From Lachnospiraceae bacterium (GTDB lineage: Bacteria; Bacillota; Clostridia; Lachnospirales; Lachnospiraceae): 64,000 bases of DNA. The stretch covers positions 62,001 to 126,000 of the forward strand of contig JAKSHY010000007.1 of the NCBI GenBank assembly GCA_024399135.1, in the 5' to 3' direction. Below the pieces are notes generated by a model, which was given only the letters and a program-made list of their open reading frames with translations, was not told the origin of the DNA and made no database searches. Made by a program: the position numbers and the translations under genes. Positions 33,773 to 44,606 of the stretch are shown here, piece after piece; positions within the stretch are counted from its first letter, which is position 1, and each line of letters begins with the position of its first letter.

Positions 33773-34945
33773 TTACTTTTTCTCGTTACGAAGGCCTTCA
33801 ATGAAGTGCGAAATCTTCTCCATCGCAATCTTAAGCTTCTCAATAGAATATGCATAAGATATTCGAAGGAATCCTTCTCCCGAATCTCCAAAAGCTGTTC
33901 CAGGAACAACTGCAACCTTCTCCTCCTGAAGAAGTCTCATAGCGAATTCATCTGATGACATTCCGAATTCCTTAATGCATGGGAATACATAGAAAGCGCC
34001 GAATGGTTCGAAACATTCCAAGCCCATCTCTTTGAACGCTTCCATTAAGAATCTTCTTCTTTGGTTATATGAATCTCTCATCATAGCAACATCATCGTCA
34101 CCATTCTTAATTGCTTCAACTGCTGCATACTGGCTTGTTGTTGGGGCACACATGATAGCGAACTGATGAATTTTAAGCATTTGCTTAATGATTACCTCTG
34201 GTCCACATGCATATCCAAGTCTCCAGCCTGTCATGGCATACGCTTTTGAAAAACCATTAATTAATATGGTTCTCTCCTGCATTCCTGGAAGTGAAGCAAT
34301 TGATACGTGCTTATCCTTATATGTAAGCTCTGAATAGATTTCATCAGAAATTACGAACAAGTCGTTTTCAATAATAATAGAAGCAATTTCTTCTAAATCC
34401 TTTCTTTCCATAATGGCACCTGTTGGATTATTAGGGAAAGGAAGTATCAATATCTTAGTTTTGTCAGTAATTGCACTACGTAACTCTTCAGCAGTTAATC
34501 TGAACTCATTTTCTGCCTTAAGCTCCAATATTACAGGCTTAGCATCTGCCAAAATAGCACATGGTTCATAAGAAACATAGCTTGGCTGAGGGATTATTAC
34601 CTCATCCCCTGGGTCACACATAGCTCTTAATGCTATATCAATTGCCTCTGAGCCACCAACAGTAATCACTATTTCGTTTTTAACATCATAGCTGATTCCC
34701 TGAGTTCTTTTAAGGTAATTGTTTATTTCTGTTCTTAATTCTGTTAATCCTGAATTAGATGTATAGAAGGTCTTTCCCTTCTCAAGTGAATATATACCCT
34801 CATCTCTTATATGCCATGGCGTATCAAAGTCAGGCTCACCTACGCCCAAAGATATAACATCGTCCATCTCAGCTGCTATATCAAAAAACTTACGTATTCC
34901 TGAGGGCTTTATGCTTACTATTTTTGATCCTAATGGATTTCTCAT
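33773..34945 (-). CDS. Class I/II pyridoxal-phosphate aminotransferase
   Basis: A 390-residue fold-type I aminotransferase. Visible: substrate-binding LGVGEPDFDTP near 33, PNNPTGA near 168, and the PLP Lys in NGFSKAYAMTGWRLGYACG near 235. The sequence resembles the PatA/AspB-type branch. It overlaps the Lrp gene by 4 bp and was probably placed under its control; Lrp partners often act on amino acids, so an amino-acid transaminase is likely, exact substrate unknown. Confidence 0.87.
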   Translation of the reverse strand: MRNPLGSKIVSIKPSGIRKFFDIAAEMDDVISLGVGEPDFDTPWHIRDEGIYSLEKGKTFYTSNSGLTELRTEINNYLKRTQGISYDVKNEIVITVGGSEAIDIALRAMCDPGDEVIIPQPSYVSYEPCAILADAKPVILELKAENEFRLTAEELRSAITDKTKILILPFPNNPTGAIMERKDLEEIASIIIENDLFVISDEIYSELTYKDKHVSIASLPGMQERTILINGFSKAYAMTGWRLGYACGPEVIIKQMLKIHQFAIMCAPTTSQYAAVEAIKNGDDDVAMMRDSYNQRRRFLMEAFKEMGLECFEPFGAFYVFPCIKEFGMSSDEFAMRLLQEEKVAVVPGTAFGDSGEGFLRISYAYSIEKLKIAMEKISHFIEGLRNEKK

Positions 34946-35424
34946 GGTGTTACAATCTCCCTGGTATCTTCATTACTCTTATTCAAAATGGTTCCGTGAT
35001 CCTTGTACTTCTTCAATATGAAGTGAGTTGCTGTGCTCAAGACACCATCCAATGTCGAAAGCTTATGTGACACGAAACTAGATATTTCCTTTAAAGACTT
35101 ACCTTCAAGTGAAACCAAAAGATCATATCCACCGGAAATAAGGTATACACTGTTTACTTCAGGATACTTATATATTCTTTCAGCAAGATTATCAAATCCC
35201 TGACCACGCTGAGGAGTAATTCTAACCTCGATTATGGCTGAAACCTTCTCAATTGAAGTCTTTTCCCAGTCAATCATAGTATGGTATCCACATATGATTC
35301 CTTCATCTTCCATCGCCTTGAGCTCATTCGCGACTAAAAGCTCGTCCGCGCCCAAACGTATGGCCAGTTCTTTAACTTCGATGCGACTGTTCTTTTCAAC
35401 AATTGATAGAATCTGTTCTCTCAT
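34942..35424 (-). CDS. Lrp/AsnC family regulator
   Basis: A 160-residue protein with an N-terminal helix-turn-helix (about 1-55, IEVKELAIRLGADELLVANELKAMEDEGII in outline) and a RAM/AsnC effector domain (about 65-140, GGYDLLVSLEGKSLKEISSF). It senses amino acids in the family. AAGGGA precedes the ATG. It overlaps the neighbouring AIR-synthase-like gene by 29 bp upstream and the aminotransferase by 4 bp downstream, so the three genes form one coupled unit. Confidence 0.88.
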   Translation of the reverse strand: MREQILSIVEKNSRIEVKELAIRLGADELLVANELKAMEDEGIICGYHTMIDWEKTSIEKVSAIIEVRITPQRGQGFDNLAERIYKYPEVNSVYLISGGYDLLVSLEGKSLKEISSFVSHKLSTLDGVLSTATHFILKKYKDHGTILNKSNEDTREIVTP

Positions 35425-35983
35425 GATAATCCCTTCTTCCTAGTATATTCTTTAGTTCATCCTTCCTTATATGCTGAAGGAATCCCCTCTCTTCATCATT
35501 AATAACTATCTTATCATTATCTTCTTTAGTTGTGTAGCCTACAATTCTTCCCAGAATGCCATTCTCTTCAAGCAAAGATATCATCCTCGCCCCATCTTCT
35601 GTAACTATTACGGCTGATGAACCTGAAAATAATGCATACGGGTTAACTCCTAAGAATTCACACACCTCTACAGTCTCCTGCTTGATAGGAATGTCCTTAA
35701 TGTTAACCCGTATTCCACATTTAAGAGTCTTAGCCATTTGAAACAACGCTTCAAATATCCCGAACTCTGTATATTCCTTTGCATACGCGGCACCATTTTC
35801 AAGAGCTATTCTGACATCTTCTATAGGCTCTAAATCATTTGATGCTTCTGGAAGATTCTCATCAAAACACGAAGCCTCATCTATGAGCCACTCCGGATAT
35901 CTTGATATGAGTTCACTATATCTTTCTCTTGCTAATATTGCAGTTCCGCGAATACCAATATATTTACTAATTATAATATCCAT
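35396..35983 (-). CDS. AIR synthase C-terminal-like protein (HypE/ThiL-type half)
   Basis: A 195-residue protein. The section from about 80 to 165 (GIFEALFQMAKTLKCGI, then EVCEFLGVNPYALFSGSSAVIV) has the pattern of the C-terminal domain of AIR synthase-related proteins such as HypE, SelD and ThiL (GxxxALxxMA, NPxxxxSGGxLL). The ATP-binding N-terminal half is absent, so it cannot be a standard family enzyme. Full gene function is unknown; perhaps a regulatory or scaffold derivative. Coupled to the Lrp gene by overlap. Confidence 0.6.
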   Translation of the reverse strand: MDIIISKYIGIRGTAILARERYSELISRYPEWLIDEASCFDENLPEASNDLEPIEDVRIALENGAAYAKEYTEFGIFEALFQMAKTLKCGIRVNIKDIPIKQETVEVCEFLGVNPYALFSGSSAVIVTEDGARMISLLEENGILGRIVGYTTKEDNDKIVINDEERGFLQHIRKDELKNILGRRDYHERTDSINC

Positions 35984-36017
35984 ATTAAAACGTCTGTCTA
36001 AAAAACAACGCCACTAA

Positions 36018-37589
36018 TTAAACCTGTGGCTCTTCAGCGTTCTGCTGCTGTTGCTCAGCCAGTCTTTGCTGCTCTTCCAATGCCTTCTGATACTGAGCAA
36101 GTGCCTCTGCGTTAGGATCCTGGGAAGGAGTATTGCCGGCTTTAATAGAAGCAGCTACCGCCTTAATTGTATCAATACTTCCTGATGCCATGGCGTTTTC
36201 AATAGCAGCCTTAGCATTAGGATCATCTGTTGCTGTACCAACCATAGCATATTTCTTAGTTGGGGCATATGTGCTTGTATTAACTAATTCTCTGGTCTCC
36301 TGACCATTCTGGGTCACAACCTTCCAAAGATTAGCCTTATAACCTACATGTGCTGACTGAACCTTAACTGAACCTACAGGCATTGAACCATCTGGGAATA
36401 TATCTTCTCCCTCTGGTACAGTCTTACTTACAATTTCGCTTTCATATTCAACAGTTCTTCCTTCTGGTCTTGTTTCATGACCATACATGTTAATATGAAG
36501 CTGCTTTTCGCTATCAGTATATGCTTCAATATAAATTGGCGCATCTGTGTTATTTCTGAATTTAAAGTCAATTCCTGATGCCTCTGAAATAGTTGCATCC
36601 CTTGCAGGATCAACATATCCAACTATCATGGCATGATTTCTACGACTGGTAATCTCAAGTTCTGAATAAAGAACTGCATTATAGAGTGTTGAAGAAACCT
36701 GACAGATTCCACCACCCATGCTATCTACTACCTTACCTGAAGAATATGCTGCCGCCATTCTGTATCCATTCGCTTCTGTGAATGGCTTGATATGATCGTA
36801 GAATGAATACTCTTCGCCTGGATAAATAATGTCTCCATTAATTAGTGAAGCTCCATTAGCTACATTTTCACTTCGACCCGCTGCTGATGACTTAAAGCTT
36901 GTGGTATATGAACCCAAAAGATCTTTTACTTTTGATAACTGTTCATAAGAACCTTCTGGATCATCATTCTGAATAACTAATCTGAATGCAGTATTCTCTC
37001 CAGTCCATGAATTGCACAGGAAATCCTCTAAAGCATTCGCTGAAGCTTCCACATCAAGAAAGCTTCCTGATACTCCCTGATTAATTACGAACTGTCCGTC
37101 AACTCTGGTTAAAGCACCCTCCTGGCCCTGCATATCATATGTAGCACACTTCTCATTTAAAATTGAGAGAATCTTTTCTCTATCAACAGAATATTTGATA
37201 TCGTAAATCTGGTTAGTATAGTCTAAATCCTTTTTAGCCTTATATCTTTGGACTATATTTCCTGAATGGCCAATAACAATAGCTTCATCCACAATTTCCG
37301 GATTACTCCAGGCAAAACCTACCTCTTCAGGTGTAATTACCACTTCTTCATCATTTACTGTATATAGAACTATACTTCTGTGAGCTAGTTCATCTGCGCA
37401 GGTCATAATCGCATTCTTCGCCTGCTCTTTAGTATATCCTCCAAGAGGAATATTCCCTGCATAGACACCCTGAAGAATAATATTATCACTCGATGAGCCT
37501 ACACTATATGCACTTGAAACGCCAAGCAGTCCTACTGTCAGCGTACTAATAATTAAACCTTTTAATACAGCACTAAATATCTTCTTCAT
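36018..37589 (-). CDS. VanW family exported protein
   Basis: A 523-residue protein: signal or anchor (about 1-28), two peptidoglycan-binding-type PG_binding_4 units (about 45-215), VanW domain (about 240-370 with GGGICQVSSTLYNAVL) and a C-terminal G5-like region (about 380-450) then an Ala/Gln-rich tail. VanW proteins occur near vancomycin resistance genes, but most family members, as here, stand alone and have an unknown envelope role. Confidence 0.85.
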   Translation of the reverse strand: MKKIFSAVLKGLIISTLTVGLLGVSSAYSVGSSSDNIILQGVYAGNIPLGGYTKEQAKNAIMTCADELAHRSIVLYTVNDEEVVITPEEVGFAWSNPEIVDEAIVIGHSGNIVQRYKAKKDLDYTNQIYDIKYSVDREKILSILNEKCATYDMQGQEGALTRVDGQFVINQGVSGSFLDVEASANALEDFLCNSWTGENTAFRLVIQNDDPEGSYEQLSKVKDLLGSYTTSFKSSAAGRSENVANGASLINGDIIYPGEEYSFYDHIKPFTEANGYRMAAAYSSGKVVDSMGGGICQVSSTLYNAVLYSELEITSRRNHAMIVGYVDPARDATISEASGIDFKFRNNTDAPIYIEAYTDSEKQLHINMYGHETRPEGRTVEYESEIVSKTVPEGEDIFPDGSMPVGSVKVQSAHVGYKANLWKVVTQNGQETRELVNTSTYAPTKKYAMVGTATDDPNAKAAIENAMASGSIDTIKAVAASIKAGNTPSQDPNAEALAQYQKALEEQQRLAEQQQQNAEEPQV

Positions 37590-37632
37590 ACTGTCCCCTT
37601 GCGCCTTAACTGTGCCATTCTACAAGTTTGCT

Positions 37633-37740
37633 TTAACGTACCAAAGATGCTATCATTGGAATAATCATAGCTATAACAAGTAAAATTATGATTACCACTG
37701 AAAATATTTTTTTCGATCTTTTATTGTGAAAATTGAACAT
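37633..37740 (-). CDS. Small single-span membrane peptide (35 residues)
   Basis: A reading frame ATG (37740) to TAA (37633): MFNFHNKRSKKIFSVV followed by IIILLVIAMIIPMIASLVR. A basic N-terminus followed by one hydrophobic span is typical of real small membrane proteins of Clostridia. GGGAAGG lies 6 bp before the ATG. It is 43 bp upstream of the vanW gene and in the same direction; divergent from the gene at 37786. Too short for usual gene callers. Function unknown. Confidence 0.6.
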   Translation of the reverse strand: MFNFHNKRSKKIFSVVIIILLVIAMIIPMIASLVR

Positions 37741-37785
37741 ATTTACCTTCCCATCTTTGGTTATTCTACTGAAAGGAATTATAAT

Positions 37786-38418
37786 ATGAAATACCCCATA
37801 TTTGCAAGTTTTATTATATTTTCACTTACACTTATGTACCTTATTCGTCGTCGTCGTCAAAAAGAAGAAACTACGTACAAATCTTTCCTCGACGAAGAGC
37901 TTAGAGCTAACAGTGTAAGAAAGAAATCACTTGATGACCTTAAACTTATCACCATACCTTTTGATACACTTCCCATGAATATTTTAAAGGATGATCCTAA
38001 GGTTAAAGAATGTCATAGGATACTTAAGGATTTAGCCGATAATCCAATAGCTAATCTGACTGGATTTACTAATACAGAGCTCAAATTCAAATATGGTGCT
38101 CCCAATCTTGAAATCCTATCAAGATATGATGCTTCATATACATCGCTTGCACGTACGTTATCTACATGGGCACATATTCTTTTCGAAAACGGTTATGAAG
38201 CTGAAGCGTTATCTATTCTTGAGTTCGCTGTATCCACTAATACGGATGTTCGCACCACCTATGATTTGTTAGGCAAAATATATAGTTCTCACCATCAAAG
38301 TGAAAAAATTAAGGAATTGATTTCGGTGGCTACCAAAATCAACTCCTTGAATAAAAATCCTATTTTGAATATTCTCGACAAACATCTTTCAGAAAGCAAT
38401 TCTGACAATCAGGCTTAG
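37786..38418 (+). CDS. Membrane-anchored TPR-like hypothetical protein
   Basis: A 210-residue protein: N-terminal membrane segment (about 3-20), RRRR stop-transfer, then a soluble helical part that looks like TPR/SEL-type repeats (ARTLSTWAHILFENGYEAEALSILEFAV in outline, then TDVRTTYDLLGKIYSSHHQSEKI). The ATG at 37786 is preferred: AAAGGAATT lies upstream and the longer frame begins inside the divergent region. The 3' end overlaps nth on the other strand by 59 bp. Not recognised further. Confidence 0.7.
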   Translation: MKYPIFASFIIFSLTLMYLIRRRRQKEETTYKSFLDEELRANSVRKKSLDDLKLITIPFDTLPMNILKDDPKVKECHRILKDLADNPIANLTGFTNTELKFKYGAPNLEILSRYDASYTSLARTLSTWAHILFENGYEAEALSILEFAVSTNTDVRTTYDLLGKIYSSHHQSEKIKELISVATKINSLNKNPILNILDKHLSESNSDNQA

Positions 38419-38992
38419 GAGCTGTACAGATTGTACGACCTAATGTGATTAAATCAATGTTCCAAAGGATCCAATGGTCCTTTGGAATTTTTTTCATTAA
38501 GTCAAACTCAATTTTAACCGGATCAGTTTCCTTCGTAACTCCAAGCTTTTTCGAAATTCTTTTAACATGGGTATCTACTACAATGCTTGGATCATGATAA
38601 ATATTTCCTCTTATCACATTAGCAGTTTTTCTACCTACACCAGCTAAAGCTGTCAATTCCTCTACTGTCTTAGGAAGAATTCCATCATGCTTTTCAATAA
38701 GCTGTCTGCAGCATTCTATTATATTCTTTGCCTTATTATGATAAAAGCCTGTTGAGTGTATATCTTTTTCAAGTTCCGAAAGATCTGCCTTTGAAAATGC
38801 TTCGATACTGGGATACTTTTTAAACAAATCGCGCGTCACTATATTAACTCTAGCATCAGTACACTGTGCGCTTAATATAGTCGCAATTAATAACTGCCAC
38901 GGTTCTTCATATTCTAAAAAGCACCTGTAATCTGTTCCGTAAGTTTCATCTAAAAGTTCAATTATCTTCTTAACTCTTACTTTTATTTCCAA
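38360..38992 (-). CDS. nth: Endonuclease III
   Basis: A 210-residue DNA glycosylase/AP lyase. Visible: helix-hairpin-helix [12 protein letters not shown] with the catalytic Lys, VVDTHVKR with the catalytic Asp, and the iron-sulphur cysteine cluster at the end (C-x6-C-x2-C-x5-[20 protein letters not shown]). It repairs oxidised pyrimidines. It overlaps the dnaJ stop by 10 bp, so it belongs to the heat-shock operon. Confidence 0.95.
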   Translation of the reverse strand: MEIKVRVKKIIELLDETYGTDYRCFLEYEEPWQLLIATILSAQCTDARVNIVTRDLFKKYPSIEAFSKADLSELEKDIHSTGFYHNKAKNIIECCRQLIEKHDGILPKTVEELTALAGVGRKTANVIRGNIYHDPSIVVDTHVKRISKKLGVTKETDPVKIEFDLMKKIPKDHWILWNIDLITLGRTICTAPKPDCQNCFLKDVCREYSK

Positions 38993-40134
38993 AACTTCTT
39001 TTTCTTGTCCTTTTCAGCATCTACTTTTTCTGCCGCATGCAGGCTGTCTCCTGTAAGTTCATCGAACTTCTTAAGAAGATCCTTTGCTTCCTGACTCAGT
39101 TTCTCCGGTGTTTCAACAACCAGTGTCACATAATGATCACCTCTTACACTGTCATTCATCAGCTTAGGAACACCCTTTCCTTTAAGTCTGACCTTGGTTT
39201 CAGTCTGAGTTCCGGCTTTTACTTCGTAAATAACCTTTCCATCAACTGTATCTACGACAATTTCACCACCCAGTGCAGCAACAGCAAAAGATACAGGTAC
39301 TGTAGAGTAGATATTGTAATCATCTCTTTGGAAAATCGGATGTCTTGAAACAATTACTTCAACGAGTAAATCACCTCTTGGACCACCATTTAATCCAGGC
39401 TCACCCTTGTCTCTTATTCTTACACTCTGACCATTGTTAATTCCGGCTGGAATTTTAACCTGAATCTTCTTCTTGCTGGCAATATATCCATTTCCATTAC
39501 AGTCTGGACACTTTTCTTTAACAACTTTTCCAGATCCATTACAATCCGGACATGTCTGAACATTTCTGACTGTTCCGAAGAACGACTGAGAGGTAAATAC
39601 AACCTGACCCTTTCCACCACATTTAGGACATGTTTCTGGATTCGTTCCTGGCTTAGCACCTGTTCCATGACATTTAGGACATTCATCCTTAAGTGTAAGT
39701 TCAATCTCCTTCTCAACGCCAAAAACGGCCTCCTCAAAGGTCACTCGTACGCTGGTACGAATGTTAGCACCCTTCATTGGTCCGTTGCTGGCTCTTCTTG
39801 ACCTTCCACCGCCAAAAAAATCACCAAATATATCACCGAATATATCGCTAAAATCTGCTGAATTGAAATCAAAGCCTCCGAAGCCACCGCCTCCAGCACC
39901 ACCTTCAAAGGCAGCATGACCGAACTGATCATATTGTCTTCTCTTATCAGGATCTGAAAGTACAGCATAAGCCTCTGATGCTTCTTTAAACTTCTTTTCA
40001 GCCTCAGCATCACCCGGATTCATATCCGGGTGATACTTCTTAGCTAAAACTCTATATGCTTTTTTAATGGCTGCATCATCTGCAGACTTCTCGACTCCGA
40101 GGACTTCGTAATAGTCGCGTTTAGTCTCTGCCAT
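38983..40134 (-). CDS. dnaJ: Chaperone DnaJ
   Basis: A 383-residue type I J protein: J domain (about 1-70, HPD in YHPDMNPG), Gly/Phe-rich region (about 75-110, [11 protein letters not shown]), four CxxCxGxG zinc motifs (about 140-215) and the C-terminal substrate-binding domains. Co-chaperone of DnaK. It follows dnaK by 2 bp and is followed by nth. Confidence 0.96.
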   Translation of the reverse strand: MAETKRDYYEVLGVEKSADDAAIKKAYRVLAKKYHPDMNPGDAEAEKKFKEASEAYAVLSDPDKRRQYDQFGHAAFEGGAGGGGFGGFDFNSADFSDIFGDIFGDFFGGGRSRRASNGPMKGANIRTSVRVTFEEAVFGVEKEIELTLKDECPKCHGTGAKPGTNPETCPKCGGKGQVVFTSQSFFGTVRNVQTCPDCNGSGKVVKEKCPDCNGNGYIASKKKIQVKIPAGINNGQSVRIRDKGEPGLNGGPRGDLLVEVIVSRHPIFQRDDYNIYSTVPVSFAVAALGGEIVVDTVDGKVIYEVKAGTQTETKVRLKGKGVPKLMNDSVRGDHYVTLVVETPEKLSQEAKDLLKKFDELTGDSLHAAEKVDAEKDKKKKFWK

Positions 40135-40136
40135 AA

Positions 40137-42029
<1,893 letters not shown>

Positions 42030-42054
42030 CTAGTATATTTGAATGAATTAATAT

Positions 42055-42645
42055 TTATTGAACTACCGCAACCATTGAATGTCTTACGACCTGACCACGA
42101 TATGTATATCCTTTTTGAAGCTCCTGTGCTATAACACCGGATTCATATTCATCTGACTCAACCTGCATCACTGCATTATGAAGATCAGGATTAAATTCAC
42201 AGCCTACTGCTTCAATCGGCTTAACCTCAAGCTTCTCAAGCTCAGTCATAAGCTGCTTATATATCATCTCCATTCCTTCGGTGAATGGCTTACCCTTTTC
42301 TTCTTCCGGAACTGTCGCTAATCCTCTTTCGAAGTTATCCACTACAGGAAGTATTTTCTCAACTACTGATTTAGCTCCCGTTTCGAACATCTGGGTCTTT
42401 TCTTTTTCTGTACGATTTCTGAAGTTTTCGAATTCAGCTAACTGACGCTTAACCTTATCTTCAAGTTCATCAACCTTTTCCTTAAGAGCATCGCTTTTCT
42501 TATCCTGCTTATTCTTCTTTTTTGATGATTTCTTGTCTTCAGCTTCTTCTACTATAACCTCAGGGTCATCTCCTGCTATTGTTTCTGTTTCTTCTTCTAT
42601 TTCTTGATTATTCATTTCATCATCAAGTATTTCTTTTTCTTCCAT
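42055..42645 (-). CDS. grpE: Nucleotide exchange factor GrpE
   Basis: A 196-residue protein: acidic N-terminal tail, coiled coil (about 55-95) and GrpE core (EFENFRNRTEKEK, then VVDNFERGL and the end YRGQVVRHSMVAV). The ATG at 42645 is used: GGGAGG is 7 bp upstream; the TTG at 42660 lies before that site. Its ribosome site is next to the hrcA stop (42661), so the two are coupled. Confidence 0.94.
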   Translation of the reverse strand: MEEKEILDDEMNNQEIEEETETIAGDDPEVIVEEAEDKKSSKKKNKQDKKSDALKEKVDELEDKVKRQLAEFENFRNRTEKEKTQMFETGAKSVVEKILPVVDNFERGLATVPEEEKGKPFTEGMEMIYKQLMTELEKLEVKPIEAVGCEFNPDLHNAVMQVESDEYESGVIAQELQKGYTYRGQVVRHSMVAVVQ

Positions 42646-42660
42646 AACGAAACCTCCCAA

Positions 42661-43689
42661 CTACTTCTTTTTATATAAATCATCTAATTGATGAGTTATA
42701 TTCTTTAATGTACTTACTACCTTGTCGTAATCCATTCTTTTTGGACCAACAATTCCGATAGTTCCTTTCATTCCTTCGCCAAGCTCATATGTTGCAGTAA
42801 CGACACTACAGTCCTTCATGGTCTGAACTGGAGTTTCTTCTCCTATATAAACCTGAATTCCAGCCTCTGACTCATTCAATAATGATTCATTAACAAGCTG
42901 TGTTAATAACTGCTTTTCCTCAAAGGTATGTATAATATCTGATGCCTTTTGATTATCTGAAAGCTCTGGATATTTAAATATATTAGTTGCTCCTGATGTA
43001 TATATCTGAAGATCTTCTTCAACCTTGATTGAATCTGCTATCGCATCAATAACTTCTGAAACCACATCCTGATGCAAACCAGCCTGTTGCTTCATCAACG
43101 TAATCATCGGAAGATTAATCTCCTCTATTGCCTTACCACAAAGGTTAGTATTAAGAAGAAGATTTAGCTTAAGTAATGTTTCATCGCTTAATTCATCATT
43201 AACCTGAATAACATTATTCTTAATTACATTTCCTTCTGCGACTACTACAGCTAAAATCTGGTTTTCATCCATTCTTGAAAGCTGAAGGAATTTAACTTTA
43301 TTTCCCTTAACCGCCGGAGCAGTAACCATTGTTGCGTAATTAGTATTAGTAGCAAGCACCTTGGCAACGCTTTTTAGCATTTGCTCCATCTTTTCTTCGC
43401 GCTCAATAATTACTTCTTTTAATTCTTCAATCTCTTTGTCTTTGTTTTCCATCATCATATCAACATAAAGTCTGTAACCTTTATCTGATGGAATACGACC
43501 TGCTGAAGTATGAGGCTGAAGTATATAGCCCATTTCTTCAAGATCTGACATCTCATTTCTTATTGTCGCCGGGCTAAGCTCGAGGTCCGTATATTTTGAA
43601 ATGGTACGACTGCCAACCGGCTCACCAGTTTCAAGATAATTTTGAATTATCGCTTGTAATATCTTGTTTTTTCTATCATCCAATACCAT
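42661..43689 (-). CDS. hrcA: Heat-inducible transcription repressor HrcA
   Basis: A 342-residue repressor: N-terminal winged helix (about 1-95; EPVGSRTISKYTDLELSPATIRNEMSDLEEMGY in outline, TSAGRIPSDKGYR) and a GAF-like dimer domain. It binds the CIRCE element at 43765-43791 upstream and so controls its own operon. ATG at 43689 is preferred over the upstream GTG (43704), which lies within an A/G-rich ribosome site. Confidence 0.93.
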   Translation of the reverse strand: MVLDDRKNKILQAIIQNYLETGEPVGSRTISKYTDLELSPATIRNEMSDLEEMGYILQPHTSAGRIPSDKGYRLYVDMMMENKDKEIEELKEVIIEREEKMEQMLKSVAKVLATNTNYATMVTAPAVKGNKVKFLQLSRMDENQILAVVVAEGNVIKNNVIQVNDELSDETLLKLNLLLNTNLCGKAIEEINLPMITLMKQQAGLHQDVVSEVIDAIADSIKVEEDLQIYTSGATNIFKYPELSDNQKASDIIHTFEEKQLLTQLVNESLLNESEAGIQVYIGEETPVQTMKDCSVVTATYELGEGMKGTIGIVGPKRMDYDKVVSTLKNITHQLDDLYKKK

Positions 43690-43764
43690 TTTGTAACCTG
43701 TCACCTTCCAGCAAAATATCGTTTGCTGATTATGTGTCCCTGCTTATCAAGCGCTTTCTGTTTG

Positions 43765-43791
43765 TTAGCACTCGTATAACTGGAGTGCTAG
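43765..43791 (-). promoter_or_regulatory. CIRCE operator of the hrcA-grpE-dnaK-dnaJ operon
   Basis: TTAGCACTC, 9 bp, GAGTGCTAG: only the last base departs from the inverted consensus. It lies between the promoter TTGACA-N17-TAGATT (minus strand, 43808-43836) and hrcA. Confidence 0.95.
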
Positions 43792-43807
43792 TATCATGTT
43801 CATGTAT

Positions 43808-43836
43808 AATCTAACACTTACCCCTGTACATGTCAA
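43808..43836 (-). promoter_or_regulatory. Sigma-A promoter of the heat-shock operon
   Basis: Minus strand TTGACA (43831-43836), 17 bp, TAGATT (43808-43813), 17 bp upstream of CIRCE. Confidence 0.65.
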
Positions 43837-43857
43837 TACACCTAATTATAAAGAAAT

Positions 43858-43891
43858 TATAAAAAAAGCAGCACCCTAAGGTACTGCTTTA
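43858..43891 (-). terminator. Terminator of the Ala/Lys-rich protein gene
   Basis: Minus strand stem AAAGCAG/CTGCTTT with inner ACC/GGT pairs, then TTTTTTTATAATTT. It lies about 30 bp after the stop at 43922 and separates this gene from the hrcA promoter. Confidence 0.75.
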
Positions 43892-43921
43892 ATCGCTTTC
43901 TTAAACTAATTTTTAAAAATA

Positions 43922-44437
43922 TTAGATGAAGAAAGAACCTGTAACATCACCATTGATTACATAGTATGCTGTGCTTTCTTCTGGCTTAACATATAACTCA
44001 ACTGACTTGAAATCAGCTGCCTTGCCCTTTAAGTCGTACTTCCATACATCCTTAGCAATATTTACTAAATCATCTGGAGTATATGACTTTCCGCAAAATT
44101 CAAAATTAACTACAGCCTTTGTTGCTACTGCCTTAGCTGCTGCTGGCTTCTTAGCTGGAGCTGCTTTCTTTGCAGGTGCCTTCTTTGCAGGTGCTGCTGC
44201 CTTAGGAGCTTCCTTCTTAGCTGGAGCTTTTGCTGCTACTGCCTTAGCTGCTACTGCTTTAGCTGCTGCTGGCTTCTTAGCTGGAGCTGCTTTCTTTGCA
44301 GGTGCCTTCTTTGCAGGTGCTGCCTTCTTAACTACTTCTTTCTTAGGCTCTGCGGCCTTAACTTCTTCTTTCTTTGCTTCAGCGATAGGAGTTACCTTAG
44401 CGATAACTTTAGCTGTTGCCTTCTTTTCTTCTGCCAT
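43922..44437 (-). CDS. Ala/Lys/Pro-rich histone-H1-like protein with DUF6465-type C-terminal domain
   Basis: A 171-residue protein. Start at 44437 has AAAGGAGATTTATC just before it; the longer frame starts inside low-complexity sequence. Residues about 30-105 are PAKKAxAKKAAP-type repeats typical of bacterial histone-like DNA-compaction tails; two DNA copies of about 63 bp (44135-44197 and 44261-44323, 126 bp apart) encode most of this. The C-terminal 60 residues (VVNFEFCGKSYTPDD to GSFFI) match a small conserved domain I place in DUF6465. Likely binds DNA or ribosomes through the basic tail. Tail length likely varies by repeat slippage. Confidence 0.75.
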   Translation of the reverse strand: MAEEKKATAKVIAKVTPIAEAKKEEVKAAEPKKEVVKKAAPAKKAPAKKAAPAKKPAAAKAVAAKAVAAKAPAKKEAPKAAAPAKKAPAKKAAPAKKPAAAKAVATKAVVNFEFCGKSYTPDDLVNIAKDVWKYDLKGKAADFKSVELYVKPEESTAYYVINGDVTGSFFI

Positions 44438-44606
44438 GATAAATCTCCTTTCATATAAACATATCACGCACAAATCCCATAGTTACACATAGATTATTAA
44501 ATATCCACGCCTAACCTTAACCTATGATTTTAAAAATGTCAACCATTTTGTTTAATAATTTTTTCCTAAGAAAACTATATATTTATATCACTTTTTAACA
44601 ATAAAT

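Noticed and set aside
43971-44492. 173-residue plus-strand ORF (Ala/Gly/Phe-rich)
   Set aside because: It is the mirror of the Ala/Lys repeats; low complexity, no ribosome site, and the minus-strand gene has a strong start and a conserved C-terminal domain.
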